Source: Clostridium sp. (GTDB lineage Bacteria > Bacillota > Clostridia > Lachnospirales > Lachnospiraceae). Taken from it: 64,000 nt of DNA. Location: NCBI GenBank assembly GCA_031275405.1, contig JAISOV010000052.1:1-64000 (forward strand). Direction: 5' to 3'. The notes under the pieces are model-generated. The model saw only the letters and a list, made by a program, of their open reading frames with translations. It was not told where the DNA came from and made no database searches. Shown one piece after another: positions 9,032 through 17,817 of this stretch (its first letter is position 1; each line of letters begins with the position of its first letter). A program made the position numbers and the translations under genes.

Positions 9032-9748
9032 TTACCCCGTTTCTCCCGTAATGATCTTTGCAATCGCTTCTTCCCGGGAGCCGGCGGGAACCTCAAAGGT
9101 TCCGGTTCTGATCTTATGATCGTATCCGTTCGCGCACAGATACCGGTCGTAAGCTTCCGCGTTTTCCACCAGTCCGGCTTCCGCCAAGGTTTTGCTCACG
9201 GAAACAGAGCTGTCGCCCTGCCGGATCGTGATCCTGACTATGGTTCCCGACCGCATTCCTGCCTGCGAAACTTCTTCCGCTTTCGAGCTGCCGTCCGCTG
9301 CCTGTGAACTGTCCGCCGCCGTCTCCGCGCCGTTCCCTGTCATCTGCGAACGATTCATGGTTCCCGGACGGTTCCCCTCCCCCGGCTCCGGCAGGGTTTC
9401 CTCCGCCCCGGACTCCAAATCCGTTCCCTGCGTACTACCAGACATTTCTTCCCGCGCTCCTTCCGGCAGCGTTTCCATCTCCTGCGACGGTTCTGTTCCC
9501 TGTGGTATCTCCGTTTCTGCCGCGCTTGTCGTTTCCGCACCGCGGCCTTTTCGATTCGATAATACGGTGCTGTCCATCATGCCAAGCTGCAGCGCACGCG
9601 TTCGTATTTCTTCATCCGTCAGCTTTTCTTTCTCGCCGCCTAGCGCAATCCCCAACACCAAGGAGGCGACAAGGATGCCCAGCCCCAGCCCTCGTAAATA
9701 ATATCCCAGTTTCATCCCTGCTTTTCCCGTTTCCTCACGTTCCCTCAT
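9032..9748 (-). CDS. MltG/YceG-like protein fragment: membrane anchor plus LysM-like domain only
   Basis: The product has 238 aa. A single membrane helix near residues 15-35 (LGLGILVASLVLGIALG) is followed by a Glu/Ser/Thr/Gly-rich linker (about 60-165). The C-terminal domain of about 65 aa has IVRITIRQGDSSVSVSKTL and TGTFEVPAGSREEAIAKIIT, matching the N-terminal LysM-like part of MltG endolytic transglycosylases. The catalytic domain is absent, so lytic activity is not expected. The ATG at 9748 has AGAGGA upstream. An alternative ATG at 9715 gives MKLGYY. The start region lies inside a 61-bp tandem repeat copied from the end of the gene before it. This is the last gene of the flagellar operon. 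Confidence 0.7.
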   Translation of the reverse strand: MREREETGKAGMKLGYYLRGLGLGILVASLVLGIALGGEKEKLTDEEIRTRALQLGMMDSTVLSNRKGRGAETTSAAETEIPQGTEPSQEMETLPEGAREEMSGSTQGTDLESGAEETLPEPGEGNRPGTMNRSQMTGNGAETAADSSQAADGSSKAEEVSQAGMRSGTIVRITIRQGDSSVSVSKTLAEAGLVENAEAYDRYLCANGYDHKIRTGTFEVPAGSREEAIAKIITGETG

Positions 9749-9882
9749 ACAGATCGATCCTCTCAGACCAGACCGGTCGCCGCTTTCCCGCTTCCTTACG
9801 TTCCCTGATGCAGATCGATCCTCTCTGACCAGACCGGTCGCCGCTTTCCCGCTTCCTTACGTTCCCTGATACAGATCGATCA
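9722..9882 (-). repeat. 61-bp tandem repeat, about 2.6 copies
   Basis: The units start at about 9722, 9783 and 9844, the last partial, and differ at only a few bases. The partial unit encodes the natural C-terminus IDLYQGT of the preceding gene. The other two units repeat that tail plus its flank. The unit nearest 9722 supplies the ATG and first residues of the MltG-like gene in a shifted frame, because 61 is not a multiple of three. Confidence 0.9.
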
Positions 9883-10693
9883 CCAGTTTCACTTCCCCTA
9901 CTCCCAGGCCCAATTCTTTCGCAATGTCTACTTTCGACTTTCCTTGGCTGTACAGTTCCAGGATCTGCCGGTTGCAGTTAAAGTCCTGGGCTGCCTGCGC
10001 GGAAGCGCCGTCCTGCAAAAGACGGCTCTCCAGCCCTTGCAGCCCCGACCTCCCCGGCGTTTCCTGGATCCTCAGCGGACGCGCGGCCTCCTGTCGGACA
10101 TCTCCGAACCCCGTCTCCTGCCGGACATCACCGTTCCTCACATCCGGACGGATCTCGCTTGGCCCCGGATCCTGCCGGAAGCCGCCGCTCTTCGTGTCCG
10201 GACGCCTGTCGCCGCTCTGATCGCCCAGGCGGACGTCGCCGGACTTCATATCCGGACAGTTCCCCTCTTCCCTGCGCTTTTCCGCCGCCGCCCTCAAGAT
10301 CCCGGTGATCTCCGACATGGTGGCCTTGATGCTTTTATGCTTGTCGTTTAACATATCATACAAAAAAACGACTTCCTTATGGTTCCGGTTGATCTCTCCC
10401 AGAACGGTATCCGAATACTCGTTGACAGCCATGATCTTTTCATTGGACAGGCGTTCCAAAGCCCTCTCCGTTTTCTCGATGGCATATTCCATAGAGGTGT
10501 CCATGGATTCCTTGATCATACCATTGACCTGCTCTCTGATGGTATCCGTTTCCTGGGAAACCAGTTCCTTGACTTCTTCTTTCGCCAGTTTTCCGGCGTC
10601 TCCGAATGCTGTTTTCCTCCTTGTCGGGAGGAAAAAACTCACGGTCAGAATCGCTGCGCCGATCAGGAGCAGGACAATTTCTATCGTACTCAT
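9857..10693 (-). CDS. DUF6115-type membrane protein with coiled coil and C-terminal HTH-like segment
   Basis: The product has 278 aa when started at the ATG at 10693 (MSTIEIVLLLIGAAIL), with GGGAG 6 nt upstream. One N-terminal membrane helix (about 3-22) precedes a long charged coiled coil (about 35-140). Next come degenerate 8-10 aa repeats built on SGDVR/NGDVR/GDRR (about 150-205). The C-terminus of about 40 residues (NRQILELYSQGKSKVDIAKE) is helix-turn-helix-like. The gene sits in the fla/che operon after the sigma factor and FapA genes. The function is unknown, and a motility or envelope role is inferred from location only. Confidence 0.65.
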   Translation of the reverse strand: MSTIEIVLLLIGAAILTVSFFLPTRRKTAFGDAGKLAKEEVKELVSQETDTIREQVNGMIKESMDTSMEYAIEKTERALERLSNEKIMAVNEYSDTVLGEINRNHKEVVFLYDMLNDKHKSIKATMSEITGILRAAAEKRREEGNCPDMKSGDVRLGDQSGDRRPDTKSGGFRQDPGPSEIRPDVRNGDVRQETGFGDVRQEAARPLRIQETPGRSGLQGLESRLLQDGASAQAAQDFNCNRQILELYSQGKSKVDIAKELGLGVGEVKLVIDLYQGT

Positions 10694-10775
10694 CTTTGCT
10701 CCCATCCGCCCGCCTTATCGGGCATACCAAGCAGACAATACAAGCGTAGGCAAAGAACTCACACGTAGCTCACAC

Positions 10776-11084
10776 TCAGACTTTCCGATCAAAGCCCTGC
10801 TTTCCTTTCACGATGACCCGTCCTTGCGTCTTCTGTTTCCCGCGCTGTCTTCCTCCGTCTCCGGAATAGAGGTTCCGGCCTTTTTCTTTCCCGTCCTCTT
10901 TCTTCCTCTGCCACTGGGCATTGTCGCCGCTGTGTACCTGATGGACCAGCTGATCCACATCCTTGGCGGTCTGCTGTCCGATATGGCTCTGGTCTACAAA
11001 GCCTTTATTCACTTCATTCTGTTTGATGGCTGTAAGATCCTGGGATCTTGATATGGTACTCAGCTCCAACGGCCCGATTGCCAT
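10776..11084 (-). CDS. Small hydrophilic protein of unknown function in fla/che operon
   Basis: The product has 102 aa and starts MAIGPLELSTISRSQDLTAI. GGAGGGAG lies 5-8 nt before the ATG at 11084, which decides the start over an upstream in-frame ATG. The sequence is very polar, rich in Gln/Lys/Gly/Asp, with a basic C-terminus and no membrane segment. The middle part (NEVNKGFVDQSHIGQQTAKD) looks helical. It lies 40 bp downstream of fapA and is probably cotranscribed. I do not recognise the family. Confidence 0.6.
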   Translation of the reverse strand: MAIGPLELSTISRSQDLTAIKQNEVNKGFVDQSHIGQQTAKDVDQLVHQVHSGDNAQWQRKKEDGKEKGRNLYSGDGGRQRGKQKTQGRVIVKGKQGFDRKV

Positions 11085-11124
11085 GACGCTCCCTCCGCTT
11101 CTTCCCAATACAGGCGGCTCTCCC

Positions 11125-12708
11125 CTACAGCGACGCCATCCGTACAGTACTCCCGTCTCTGATGAAACGGCAGTATTCACAGACTGACTGAACGGTCATG
11201 GAAACGTCGCCGATGATGACCTTCGTTCCCGGATAGACAATGCCCGTTACCAGAACGGAAGCATTGCTTCCCGACTCCAGCTGGCCCTGCACCTCCTTGG
11301 ACTCCAGTGTCAGGGAACCTATCTGTATCTTTTTACGCTCTACGGTCTTCGCAAGATCCAGCACATATTTCTTCTGCGCATCGTTAAAGCGAACCCCTTT
11401 GGCCTGCTTCGCCACGAAATTCGCCAGAATCGGCTGAACTTCCCGAATTTCCTTCATCAGTTTGGCAATGTCTTTCTGCAGAGCGTGATACCGGGCTTTT
11501 GTCTGTGGATCAGCTCCTACTTCGACCACGCTCACGGATCCCATAGGCGTTCCGATGTTCCCTACCGCAATTTTGGAGGTGGCACAGATATGGCTGCCGA
11601 CCACGGAACTTTTTTTTCCGGAAACCTTGATTTCATCCCCCGACACCTTGCTGTGCAGGATGACTCCGGTATTGACATTGCCGCCCGCAGTCACGGTCGC
11701 GGCCTCCAGGAATTTGGACGTAACATCCTTTCCCGCCGCCAGGCGCCCCTTCCCCATACCGTTCATGCCCCTCAGGATCACGATGCTTCCTCCGGCTTCC
11801 ACCGTAGCGGCTTCCACGATGCCGTTGACCACGACATCGCCCTTGGCTTTCACGGTAAAACCAGACTGGATATTTCCCCTGACCTGGATATTCCCGTCGA
11901 AATCAATGTTCCCGGTAGAAATATCTATATTATCCACCTCGAACAGATTAGAAACAAGGATTTTCTCACCTGCCAGCTGCACATGCCCGTTCACCGTAGA
12001 ACGAAGCTCCCTCTTGTCTTCGGAAAGCATGACATTCGTTCCGTACTTCAAAGTCTTTCTTTTCACTTCCCGGGGCCTGAGCCTGATACCCATGATATTG
12101 GCGCCGAACTCGCCAGGATCCTCCGGGATAATACGCGCAAGCAGCTCGCCTGTCTTGCAGTGGTTCACTAGGTTCAAGTGGAAAAAATCCACGGTGCCGT
12201 CTTCCTTGATGGTGGGCTGCGCCTGGATCTGCGTGTTGAAATAATATTCGATCCGGGCATCCGTGCCGTTCCGGGGCGGCTTGCCTTTTGCGACCACCAG
12301 ATCCGTACAGAAGATCCCCCTCTGAAAATGTGACTGCAGAACCTGCACCTGGAGTCCGAAGATGATCTTCCTGGACTGGAGATCCTTGAGGAACTCCTCC
12401 AGCGGCAGCCGCTGGCCGCTTTCGGACGGCGGATAGAAACGTGCGGTGGCTTCCATGTGATCCGGACTGACAGTCAGCTTGTAGCTTTCGTCCACCTTGG
12501 GACAGGGAATTTCCGCCAAAGGAAAGATCCCCACCTCCCGCAGCAGAAACGCCTCTTTCAGCGCAACCGGATCACAGGACAGGTTCCTGGCTGCCAGATA
12601 CTCCAGGACTTCATTCAGATTGAGCCTCTCCCCTCCGTCCGCTGGCGGAACCAGCCGCAGGCCACAGCCTCCCTGTGAATTGACTAGCTGAAAATAAGCA
12701 TTCCTCAT
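11125..12708 (-). CDS. fapA: FapA family flagellar assembly protein A (DUF342)
   Basis: The product has about 527 aa. An N-terminal domain (about 1-180) with LVVAKGKPPRNGTDARIEYY is followed by a right-handed beta-helix made of repeated short strands, for example GNIQVRGNIQSGFTVKAKGD, VVNGIVEAATVEAGG and KDVTSKFLEAATVTAGGNV. The C-terminus has a coiled coil (about 400-470) and a final beta segment. This is the FapA/DUF342 plan. The family is linked to flagellar assembly by location and by work in other bacteria, but the mechanism is unclear. The ATG at 12708 has GGAAG 7 nt upstream. An ATG at 12723 has its purine run too close. Confidence 0.85.
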   Translation of the reverse strand: MRNAYFQLVNSQGGCGLRLVPPADGGERLNLNEVLEYLAARNLSCDPVALKEAFLLREVGIFPLAEIPCPKVDESYKLTVSPDHMEATARFYPPSESGQRLPLEEFLKDLQSRKIIFGLQVQVLQSHFQRGIFCTDLVVAKGKPPRNGTDARIEYYFNTQIQAQPTIKEDGTVDFFHLNLVNHCKTGELLARIIPEDPGEFGANIMGIRLRPREVKRKTLKYGTNVMLSEDKRELRSTVNGHVQLAGEKILVSNLFEVDNIDISTGNIDFDGNIQVRGNIQSGFTVKAKGDVVVNGIVEAATVEAGGSIVILRGMNGMGKGRLAAGKDVTSKFLEAATVTAGGNVNTGVILHSKVSGDEIKVSGKKSSVVGSHICATSKIAVGNIGTPMGSVSVVEVGADPQTKARYHALQKDIAKLMKEIREVQPILANFVAKQAKGVRFNDAQKKYVLDLAKTVERKKIQIGSLTLESKEVQGQLESGSNASVLVTGIVYPGTKVIIGDVSMTVQSVCEYCRFIRDGSTVRMASL

Positions 12709-12815
12709 AATAAACTTCCACATCTCCCCACATAGACATTTTATCGGTTTATCAGAACCCTCATCGCATTCCCCGTTTCCGCTGCTGGCCAGAACCCGCC
12801 ACCGCGTTTTCCGTT

Positions 12816-13589
12816 TTAGCTGTTGATCAGAATCCCCATATAATTTCCCATTTTTTTCTTCATCTTTGCCAAAGATTTTGTATGCAGCTGGGAAATTCTG
12901 GACTCCGATACTTCCATGATATGGCTGATTTCTTTTAAGGTCAGTTCCTCATAGTAATATAACGTAATGACCTTGCGTTCTTTTTCAGTAAGCTGTTCCA
13001 AGGCTTCCCCTAAGACCTTGGCCAGCTCTTTCTTCTGAACCGCTTCCTCCGGCTCTTCAAAACGGATCAGGGTGCTTCCGGCGTACTCCGGACTCACGTC
13101 GCTGCCTTGTTCCATATACTCGTTCAGCGACACCAGATTCGTGACTTTCATCTGAGACTGCCACTGGAGCAGGTCGTCTTCGGAAATCCCCAGCCCTCGC
13201 GCGATCTCTTCATCTGTGGCGACGTGGCCGGTCTCCTGCTCGATTTCCTTGATGACCGTGTCTATCTGCTTCTGCTTCTGGCGGATGCCCCTGGGGATCC
13301 AGTCCATCTTGCGGATCTGATCCAGAATGGAGCCTCGGATCCGCAGGCTGGCGTAAGTTTCAAACTTCACCTCTTTCGCCGGGTCAAATTTGTCTATCGC
13401 GTCAATCAAACCAAAGATTCCATAGCTTACCAAGTCTTCATATTCCACATGATAACCAAGATACATGCTCAGCCGCCCGGCGACCAGCTTGACCAAAGGC
13501 GCATACTCCAAGATAAGCTTCTCTCTGAGTTCCGGTGTCCTCTGTCTGGTATATTCTTCCCAAAGCTTCTTCCTGCCAATTTCCTTCAT
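12816..13589 (-). CDS. sigD: Motility sigma factor (FliA/SigD family)
   Basis: The product has 257 aa and is an alternative sigma factor that in relatives drives late flagellar, flagellin and chemotaxis genes. Region 2 is clear (LVSYGIFGLIDAIDKFDP, then FETYASLRIRGSILDQIRK). Region 3 has RQKQKQIDTVIKEIEQETGH. Region 4 ends in an HTH (LKEISHIMEVSESRISQLHT). The YASLRIRG and DWIPR signatures distinguish this group from sigma-B/F/G factors. GGAGG precedes the start. As the gene lies at the end of the fla/che operon, long-operon read-through would set its level. No anti-sigma FlgM gene is in the window. Confidence 0.93.
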   Translation of the reverse strand: MKEIGRKKLWEEYTRQRTPELREKLILEYAPLVKLVAGRLSMYLGYHVEYEDLVSYGIFGLIDAIDKFDPAKEVKFETYASLRIRGSILDQIRKMDWIPRGIRQKQKQIDTVIKEIEQETGHVATDEEIARGLGISEDDLLQWQSQMKVTNLVSLNEYMEQGSDVSPEYAGSTLIRFEEPEEAVQKKELAKVLGEALEQLTEKERKVITLYYYEELTLKEISHIMEVSESRISQLHTKSLAKMKKKMGNYMGILINS

Positions 13590-13646
13590 GGCGCCTCCAA
13601 CCGTTTCTCATGGAAACAGAGAAACCTTTTCCTACCGCTGACCTAC

Positions 13647-13910
13647 TCATTCCCGCTCATCCGTCCGCGCAGCTTCTTCTTCCTGCGCCAGGCCGTTTTC
13701 TTCCGGCTGCTCCTCCTGCTTGGGTTCATTCTGTCTGTCAAAATAATCCAGAAACCATTTCAGGACAGTTCCCAGAAAATAAAAAACAAGCATCACCAGC
13801 AAAAGCGCGATCAGTTTATCCAGAACGGAATCCCTTTTCAGGAAAGTAACCACGCAGGTAAATGCTCCGGCTGCCAGCATAAGAAGCAGCGGCATCGTCT
13901 TTCTGCTCAT
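13647..13910 (-). CDS. Small membrane protein of unknown function between cheD and sigD
   Basis: The product has 87 aa. Two membrane helices (about residues 5-23 and 32-53) are separated by a short basic/acidic turn (LKRDSVLDK) and followed by an acidic, Gln/Glu-rich cytoplasmic tail. GGGAGG lies upstream of the ATG. Small two-helix proteins are often found at this position in clostridial fla/che operons. No function can be assigned. Confidence 0.7.
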   Translation of the reverse strand: MSRKTMPLLLMLAAGAFTCVVTFLKRDSVLDKLIALLLVMLVFYFLGTVLKWFLDYFDRQNEPKQEEQPEENGLAQEEEAARTDERE

Positions 13911-13920
13911 AAACCTCCCA

Positions 13921-14409
13921 TTAAATGACGGTTTCGGATTTCCCTACGGCACGGATATGGAACCCCCCCGTTTCCGGAAAAAATGTAACCGTTCTTCCAT
14001 AATTCAGTCCGGTATCTTCCGCCAGTATCTTAATGTTCATCTGCTTCAGGATCTGCTTGGTCGCCGCCACGTTGCGCCCTCCCACCTGTACGGCGTCCGT
14101 CTTGCTCTGGAGAGCAAACATCCTGGCGCCCCCCGCGATCTTGGCTACCATACGCGAACGGGAGGCTCCCAGTTTCTCCATCTGCCGCACCAGCTCCGCA
14201 ATCCCGGTATCGGCATATTTCGCGATATTCTGCTGACTGTTGCGCATAGAGGTACTATCGGGCAACATAATGTGCGCCAGGCCGCCGATCTTCGTGACCG
14301 GATCTCTGATGGCGATCCCTACACAGGAACCAAGCCCCAAAGTCGTCACCCCGTTCGGGCTGACACAGGTCTTCAAGTCCGCCATTCCTACTTTGATTAT
14401 CTCACTCAT
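13921..14409 (-). CDS. cheD: Chemoreceptor glutamine deamidase CheD
   Basis: The 162-aa protein deamidates receptor glutamines and, with CheC, adapts the chemotaxis response. The catalytic triad region is visible: a Thr before GLGSCVGIAIRD with the nucleophilic Cys, and His in GGLAHIMLP. Later family motifs GGARMF and NVAATKQIL are present. The gene follows cheC with a 30-bp gap, and the paired order supports the CheC-CheD partnership known from Bacillus and Thermotoga. Confidence 0.95.
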   Translation of the reverse strand: MSEIIKVGMADLKTCVSPNGVTTLGLGSCVGIAIRDPVTKIGGLAHIMLPDSTSMRNSQQNIAKYADTGIAELVRQMEKLGASRSRMVAKIAGGARMFALQSKTDAVQVGGRNVAATKQILKQMNIKILAEDTGLNYGRTVTFFPETGGFHIRAVGKSETVI

Positions 14410-14439
14410 CCCTGTTTCCTTCTTCGCATGTGCCGCCGG

Positions 14440-15060
14440 TTATATCTCCACTCCCAATGAACCCAGGATCTTGGCGTAGGACTCCAGATCCGGAATCAAA
14501 ATAAAATATCCGTCGATTGCCACCTCATCATAGAACTGAGACTGTATCAGCAGGATCTTATCGCCATAGATACCGAACTGTATCGCCGGGACGCTCAGGA
14601 TAGCTCCCGCCATATCCACCGTCAGGCAAGGCGGAGACGGATAAATCATCAGCTGCGTCATCATGGAAAGGGAATTGAGGTAGGCTCCTGTGATAATATT
14701 CCCGACTTCCTGCATGGCGGACAGCTCCATTTCGTCAAAGTCCTCTCCCGGAGAAGCCATGCCCATCATCACCTTGTTCACCAGGTGTTTGGCGGAGGCT
14801 TTTTCCACCAAGAACATCATGCTTCCGGTAATATCCCCCTCCACCGCCAGGTAGACGCCCACCATGATCTGTTCCTCGCCGCCCATCAGGGTGCCTACTT
14901 CCTGAAACTCCAGCAGCCGCACCTGCGGAACCGTCATATCGATCTTACAGGACAGCATCTGCGCAAGAGCCGTCATGGCGTTTCCCGCCCCTATGTTGCC
15001 AAGCTCTTTTAAGATGTCAAAATGATCACTCGTTACACTCTCCAACGTAAACTCACCCAT
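14440..15060 (-). CDS. cheC: CheY-P phosphatase CheC
   Basis: The product has 206 aa. The protein removes phosphate from CheY-P and is stimulated by CheD. Both phosphatase helices are present: DILKELGNIGAGNA in the N-terminal half and MELSAMQEVGNIITGAYL in the C-terminal half, each with the E...N pair. I chose the ATG at 15060 because GAGGAG lies 9 nt upstream and the length then matches the family. A GTG at 15105 (GGGAAGA upstream) would add 15 residues. Confidence 0.94.
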   Translation of the reverse strand: MGEFTLESVTSDHFDILKELGNIGAGNAMTALAQMLSCKIDMTVPQVRLLEFQEVGTLMGGEEQIMVGVYLAVEGDITGSMMFLVEKASAKHLVNKVMMGMASPGEDFDEMELSAMQEVGNIITGAYLNSLSMMTQLMIYPSPPCLTVDMAGAILSVPAIQFGIYGDKILLIQSQFYDEVAIDGYFILIPDLESYAKILGSLGVEI

Positions 15061-15146
15061 GAAAGCAATCTCCTCTACCTCATCATTTACCGTTTCCTGA
15101 TCCACAGCTTATCTTCCCGTCCGTTCCCGCCGCTGTCGCTCCGATT

Positions 15147-15617
15147 TTATTCAATCGCCAGCGAGTTCAGATCCAGAAGCGAGATCAGCCCTCTTTCATA
15201 TTTCCCGATCCCGTTGATAAAGTTCTGTCTTTCCTCCTTGGAGTCATAGGACACTTTTTCAATTTGATCCACCGACAGCGTGACCACTTCTTTCACCGCG
15301 TCCACGATAATCCCCACGCTGCCCTGCTGCTCGATCTTGATGATGATGATCCTCGTGTTCTCGGTGATCTGATCCTCCGGCAGCAGCATCCTGAGCCGGA
15401 TGCTCATGACGGGAATGATTTCCCCACGCAGGTTGATGACCCCTTTCAAGTAGGAAGACACTTTAGGCACCCTGGTGATGTTCGGCATCTTGACGATGTT
15501 CTCGATATTCCTGATGTCGATCCCGTACTGTTCGTCGCCAAGCTGGATCACGATATACTGGATCAGCTCGGTACGGTCTTCTTTTTCCATATAAACATTC
15601 GTGCTTGCCTGCTCCAT
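15147..15617 (-). CDS. cheW: Chemotaxis coupling protein CheW
   Basis: The 156-aa single CheW domain couples receptors to CheA at the membrane. Family stretches include YIVIQLGDEQYGIDI, the SSYLKGVINLRGEIIPV core and VDAVKEVVTL. The start follows AGGAGGGAGGA. The gene sits 19 bp after cheA, in the same operon. Confidence 0.96.
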   Translation of the reverse strand: MEQASTNVYMEKEDRTELIQYIVIQLGDEQYGIDIRNIENIVKMPNITRVPKVSSYLKGVINLRGEIIPVMSIRLRMLLPEDQITENTRIIIIKIEQQGSVGIIVDAVKEVVTLSVDQIEKVSYDSKEERQNFINGIGKYERGLISLLDLNSLAIE

Positions 15618-15636
15618 ATCCTCTGTTCCTCCCTCC

Positions 15637-17817
15637 TTAAATTAACGCGTTGGCATCCAGGATCAAAGCGACTTCGCCGTCGCCTAGAATGGTGGCACCG
15701 CTGATGTATTTGCATTGCCGGATATACCTGCCTAGGGATTTGATGACGATTTCCTGCTGGCCCATCAGCTCGTTCACCACAATGCCCACCAGCTTGTCGC
15801 CTTTCTTGACGATGACGACGATCATGTTCCCGCCCTTGTCGCCCTCGGCCTCGATGTCCAGTACTTCCGACAGGCGGATCAGAGGAATGACCGTTCCGCG
15901 CAGATGGATGACTTCCTTGTTCTGCACCAGCTTGATTTCCTTGGGCGCAATGTCTTCGATGGTCTGGATGGAGCCTAGGGAAATCGCGTATTTTTCCTTC
16001 CCTACCACGACCATGAGAGCCTGAATGATGGCTAAGGTCAGAGGCAGGCGGATGATCCAGGTGCTTCCCTCGCCCAGCTTCGACTTCACCTCGATCTCGC
16101 CGCTCAGGGCCTCGATCTTGGATCTTACCACGTCCAGCCCGACGCCCCTGCCGGATACGTCCGTCACTACCTTAGAGGTGGAGAAGCTTGGAAGGAAAAG
16201 CAGGTCTATGATTTCTTTTTCGCTCATGTTCATTGCCTGTTCCGGGGTGATGGTTCCCTTTTCCAGCGCTTTGGCTTTGACTGCTTCGATGTCGATACCG
16301 TTTCCGTCGTCCCGGACTTCAATGACGACGTTGTTCCCGTCCTGATAAGCGTTCAAGAAAATCGAGCCTACTTCCGGTTTGCCCCTCTGGGCGCGGATCT
16401 CCGCCGATTCCAGCCCATGATCAGCCGAATTACGCAGAAGGTGCATGAGCGGGTCGCCTATTTCGTCTACCACGGTACGATCCAGCTCCGTTTCCTCACC
16501 GGACATATACAGTTCCATCTTCTTATGCAGGGTCTTGGACAGATCGCGGAGCATTCTGGGGAATTTGTTCACCACGCTCTCGATCGGCACCATCCGCACT
16601 TTCATGACGGACTCGTGCAGGTTCGTGGTGACGCTTTCCAGATACTCAATCTGCTCGTTGACTTCACTGCTTGCGTTCTGCTCTTTGTTGGAAGCGGCAA
16701 TCAGCGAGTTCTTGGCGATGATCAGTTCGCTGACCAGATTCATCAGCACGTCCAGTTTCTCGATGTCCACACGGACAGTGCGGTTCACGACCGGTTTCGA
16801 GGAGCCTGACTTCTTCTCCGAAGCCTTGCCGCTGTAAGAAGCCGCTTTGCCGTCCGCCTGTGCTTTTTCCGCAGCCGAAGAGACGGGATGTTCTTCCACA
16901 CGGCCTTCTCCATGGAGGGTTCTGTCTCCATGGACGTCTTTCCCTCCATGGATGTCTTTCCCTCCATGGATGTCTCCATCTCCATGGGCGACTTCGGCAT
17001 GGCTGCTTTCTTCTTCCGCCTCGTCCTCCAGGTCATAGCTCACGTCTTCCAGGTTCAGTTCCTTACCGACGACCGTTTCAATCTCCGACACGTTCTGTGC
17101 CGCTTTGACCAGGATTTCCACCGTCCCGTCACTCAATACGATCACCCGGAAATCGCGGTCGAATTTCTCATCCTCAATATCCTGGGCGCTGGGCTTGGAT
17201 ACGATAATCTCGCCGTTTTCCTCGATTGCCTTGAAGACCAGGAACGCTCTTGCGGCTTTCAGGATACAGGTGTCCTGGATCTTGACGCTGATACCGAAAA
17301 TCCTTTTCCCTTGCTTCTGCGCTTCCTTAAGCACCCGGATCTGATATTCGTCCAGTACGATCTCTTTCCAGTCGGCGGCTTCCTCCGCAGCTTCGGAAAC
17401 GGTTGCTTCCTCCCCGCCTGTGGGTTCGTCCTCCGCTCCGTTCAGGATGTCGTTCAGCTGCCTGATCAGCGGCTCGTTGTCGTTGGTCCCCTCATCTGCG
17501 CCTGTCTGAATATTTTCAGTATATTCTTCCAGCGCGTCCAGGCACTGGAACAGAATATCCACCATCTTGGGCTTGACTCTGATCGTGCCGTTACGCACTT
17601 CCGAAAACACGTTCTCCATGTCATGAGTCAAAGCCTGCATCCGCTTATATCCCATGGTTCCCGCCATCCCTTTCAGGGAATGGGCGGCGCGGAAGATCTC
17701 GTTGATGGTGTCCATGTTTTCCGAGTCCGCTTCCAGCGCCAGAATCTGAGTGTTCAGGTTCTGCAGATGTTCTTTTGTTTCGTCCAGAAAAATCTCTAGG
17801 TATTGGTTAAGATCCAT
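15637..17817 (-). CDS. cheA: Chemotaxis histidine kinase CheA
   Basis: The 726-aa sensor kinase phosphorylates CheY and CheB. The order is an HPt domain with phospho-His at residue 46 in AAHSLKGMAGTMGYKR, an acidic linker and P2-like region, a dimerisation helix pair after NRTVRVDIEKLDVLMNLV, and a HATPase with the N box LLRNSADHGLES and G boxes VRDDGNGID and GRGVGLDVV. A CheW-like domain sits at the C-terminus. The linker (about residues 270-300) carries a 6-residue repeat with a histidine in each unit (GGKDIH, GGKDVH). The ATG overlaps the cheB end by 11 bp, so translation is coupled. Confidence 0.97.
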   Translation of the reverse strand: MDLNQYLEIFLDETKEHLQNLNTQILALEADSENMDTINEIFRAAHSLKGMAGTMGYKRMQALTHDMENVFSEVRNGTIRVKPKMVDILFQCLDALEEYTENIQTGADEGTNDNEPLIRQLNDILNGAEDEPTGGEEATVSEAAEEAADWKEIVLDEYQIRVLKEAQKQGKRIFGISVKIQDTCILKAARAFLVFKAIEENGEIIVSKPSAQDIEDEKFDRDFRVIVLSDGTVEILVKAAQNVSEIETVVGKELNLEDVSYDLEDEAEEESSHAEVAHGDGDIHGGKDIHGGKDVHGDRTLHGEGRVEEHPVSSAAEKAQADGKAASYSGKASEKKSGSSKPVVNRTVRVDIEKLDVLMNLVSELIIAKNSLIAASNKEQNASSEVNEQIEYLESVTTNLHESVMKVRMVPIESVVNKFPRMLRDLSKTLHKKMELYMSGEETELDRTVVDEIGDPLMHLLRNSADHGLESAEIRAQRGKPEVGSIFLNAYQDGNNVVIEVRDDGNGIDIEAVKAKALEKGTITPEQAMNMSEKEIIDLLFLPSFSTSKVVTDVSGRGVGLDVVRSKIEALSGEIEVKSKLGEGSTWIIRLPLTLAIIQALMVVVGKEKYAISLGSIQTIEDIAPKEIKLVQNKEVIHLRGTVIPLIRLSEVLDIEAEGDKGGNMIVVIVKKGDKLVGIVVNELMGQQEIVIKSLGRYIRQCKYISGATILGDGEVALILDANALI

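Noticed and set aside
16888-17799. 303-aa plus-strand frame opposite cheA
   Set aside because: It is antisense to the well-supported cheA gene, with no ribosome site or recognisable family.
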